From positions 47,681 through 111,680 of the forward strand of contig NZ_PJRO01000022.1 in assembly GCF_002858745.1 (NCBI RefSeq): a stretch of DNA of 64,000 nucleotides. Reading direction: 5' to 3'. The notes beneath the pieces were generated by a model. It was not told the DNA's origin. It saw nothing but the letters and a program-made list of their open reading frames with translations, and ran no database searches. How positions within the stretch are numbered: position 1 is the first letter of the stretch; every line of letters starts with the position of its first letter. The stretch is from Mesorhizobium loti (GTDB lineage: Bacteria; Pseudomonadota; Alphaproteobacteria; Rhizobiales; Rhizobiaceae). Below are positions 62,609 to 64,000 of the stretch, in pieces. Both the position numbers and the translations under genes were made by a program.

Positions 62609-63658
62609 ATGTCGAATATCGTACTGCAGCCCGACGTTCAGTTTGACGGTGCTGCAGATCTTGAACAGGCCATCTACGGCTCGCGCTACCGCGTCCATGC
62701 ATCGCAATCCAAAAACCTTGCGAGCATATCTCAGGATGTCTGGAAGTCGGCTGCAGCTATGGTCTGCTATCACGAAATCGAAGTGAACGAAGCGGTTCTG
62801 GACAAGATGCCTAACTGCCGAGTGGTCGTGCGTGCCGGCGTCGGTTTCGACAATATCGACCTGGCTGCCGCCGGGAGGCGAGGGATCGCCGTCTGCAACA
62901 CGCCCGACTATGGTACGATGGATGTGGCCGACCACGCCATCGCAATGACGATGGCGTTCCTGCGCGGCATAGTCCAGTACAACGCCGCTATCCTGCATGA
63001 CCCTGTCGGTGGTTGGCGTTTCCAGGACGTTGCGGCGATCCGGCGTCTTTCGACGCAGGTCTTCGGTGTGATCGGCCTGGGACGTATTGGCACGGCCACC
63101 GCGTTGCGGGCCAAGGCGCTTGGCATGCGGGTGATCTTTTACGACCCCTTCAAGCCGACAGGCAGCGAGCTGGCGGTTGGCATCGGGCGGGTGAACAGCC
63201 TCGCCGAATTGCTGAAACAGGCCGATGTCGTCTCGCTGCATACGCCGCTGACCGAGCAGACGCGACACCTGATCTCTGCGGCGGAGTTTGCTGAGATGAA
63301 AAACGATGCGGTCTTGATCAATACGGCGCGCGGTGGCGTGGTAGACCTTCTGGCGCTAGCCGAGGCTCTGGTCGGCGGGAAGCTTGGCGGCGCCGGACTC
63401 GACGTCCTGGAGCAGGAACCGCTTTCGCCGGAACATGCGCTTATGAAACTGTGGCGCGCCTCTGATTCAACGATCAGGCACAAGCTCATCCTGTCGCCGC
63501 ACGCTGCCTTCTACAGTCCGTCCAGCTTGGTCGACCTGCGCGAGAAATCCGCGCGGACAGCTTTGGAATATCTGGACACCTCGGCTTCGCGCGATTGCGT
63601 CAACGCCGACCTGTTGGATGCTACCGCGGCGATGCATCGGCGCGAGAACGCGGCATGA
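62609..63658 (+). CDS. D-isomer-specific 2-hydroxyacid dehydrogenase
   Basis: A 349-residue NAD-dependent dehydrogenase of the CtBP/phosphoglycerate dehydrogenase type. It has RAGVGFDNIDLAAA, nucleotide-binding VIGLGRIGTATALRAKALG, catalytic Arg in INTARGGVVD, Glu in LDVLEQEP and His in LSPHAAFYS. It interconverts a 2-hydroxy acid and a 2-oxo acid in the cytoplasm, probably acting on the compound imported by the TRAP system. ATG 62609 has AGGAG at good spacing. Its stop overlaps the following SDR start. Confidence 0.87.
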   Translation: MSNIVLQPDVQFDGAADLEQAIYGSRYRVHASQSKNLASISQDVWKSAAAMVCYHEIEVNEAVLDKMPNCRVVVRAGVGFDNIDLAAAGRRGIAVCNTPDYGTMDVADHAIAMTMAFLRGIVQYNAAILHDPVGGWRFQDVAAIRRLSTQVFGVIGLGRIGTATALRAKALGMRVIFYDPFKPTGSELAVGIGRVNSLAELLKQADVVSLHTPLTEQTRHLISAAEFAEMKNDAVLINTARGGVVDLLALAEALVGGKLGGAGLDVLEQEPLSPEHALMKLWRASDSTIRHKLILSPHAAFYSPSSLVDLREKSARTALEYLDTSASRDCVNADLLDATAAMHRRENAA

Positions 63659-64000
63659 GCGGAATCGAGAACAAGGTTGTCGTGGTCACGGCAGCCGCGC
63701 AAGGTATCGGCCGTGCAAGCGCAATTGCTTTCGCCGAGGCCGGTGCGAGTGTCGTGGCCACTGACATCAATGAACCGCTGCTTGCTGAACTGGCCAGGAC
63801 AAGAGGCATCCAGGTCCGCAAGCTGGACGTGCTCGACGATGTGGCGGTCAAGCAGGCTTTTGCTGAAATCGGGCGCGTCGACGTGCTGTTCAATTGCGCC
63901 GGCTTCGTCCACTCCGGCTCGGTTCTGGAAATGAAGGACGGCGATCTCGATTTCGCCTTCGATCTCAACGTCAAGGCGATGGTGCGCACCATACAGGCCG
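63655..64000 (+). CDS. Short-chain dehydrogenase, cut off by window end
   Basis: The first 115 residues of an SDR enzyme, running off the window. The cofactor motif is TAAAQGIGRASAIAFAEAGA, followed by ATDIN (Asp favours NAD) and the NCAG motif in VLFNCAGFVHSGS. The start resembles the group of 2-keto-3-deoxy-L-fuconate dehydrogenases (and human BDH2). With the RraA-type aldolase this suggests a pathway for deoxy-keto sugar acids. ATG 63655 overlaps the upstream stop (ATGA). The catalytic Tyr-Lys lies beyond the window. Confidence 0.8.
   Translation, partial: MSGIENKVVVVTAAAQGIGRASAIAFAEAGASVVATDINEPLLAELARTRGIQVRKLDVLDDVAVKQAFAEIGRVDVLFNCAGFVHSGSVLEMKDGDLDFAFDLNVKAMVRTIQA

Overview
The window looks like chromosomal DNA of a rhizobial alphaproteobacterium, probably a Mesorhizobium or a close relative. 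It is GC-rich, carries a complete FixL-FixJ-FixK oxygen-sensing cascade and has many FixK/FNR-type boxes. Its gene families (tandem universal stress proteins, an ADP-forming acyl-CoA synthetase fused to a GNAT domain, DUF2267, TRAP and ABC uptake operons) are typical of Rhizobiales. The assignment rests on gene content only. I saw no rRNA, complete tRNA, CRISPR array or intact insertion sequence.

Positions 1-41,600 are mostly a low-oxygen and stress island. FixL (haem PAS kinase) and FixJ overlap and are translationally coupled. A good FixJ-box match lies upstream of a cysteine-free FixK/CRP protein, and thirteen TTGAn-N4-nTCAA-like boxes sit in front of other genes. Likely targets are three tandem universal stress proteins, two of them leading operons with P-type ATPases (MgtA-like and P2-like). 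Others are a third ATPase (P1B type, TPCPL motif) with a DUF302 protein, the acyl-CoA synthetase/GNAT fusion, a kinase-like ATPase, a SHOCT membrane protein, a host-attachment-family protein, and the arginine deiminase operon (antiporter, arcA, arcB, arcC). The remaining targets are a DUF2267/phosphoribosyltransferase pair, a VIT-type metal transporter and two very small proteins. Together these would supply ATP from arginine, ion and metal homeostasis and stress tolerance when oxygen is scarce. Inside the island is an ArsR-controlled sulfide module: sulfide:quinone oxidoreductase, a DUF2892 membrane protein, and an RND adaptor and pump.

Positions 41,600-51,800 hold an AraC regulator, a large autotransporter with a glycine-rich passenger domain and PATR repeats, an isochorismatase-like hydrolase overlapping a GlxA-type regulator, and an MFS exporter divergent from its TetR regulator. 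A frameshifted, truncated Fic gene follows (about 51,926-52,218).

Positions 52,227-64,000 are a catabolic and uptake region. It contains an IclR regulator divergent from a class III aminotransferase/aminomutase, a polar amino-acid type ABC transporter, a LacI regulator, a TRAP transporter, a 2-hydroxyacid dehydrogenase and an SDR cut off by the window end. Its striking feature is a direct repeat of 918 bp (54,501-55,418 and 58,785-59,702) that appears perfect. Each copy carries a promoter region, a TTAAACGTTTAA palindrome (probably the LacI-family operator), a whole RraA-type aldolase gene with a TTG start, and the ribosome-binding site and first codons of the following solute-binding protein. 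The same module therefore drives two unrelated transporters, and the ABC operon and lacI lie between the copies.
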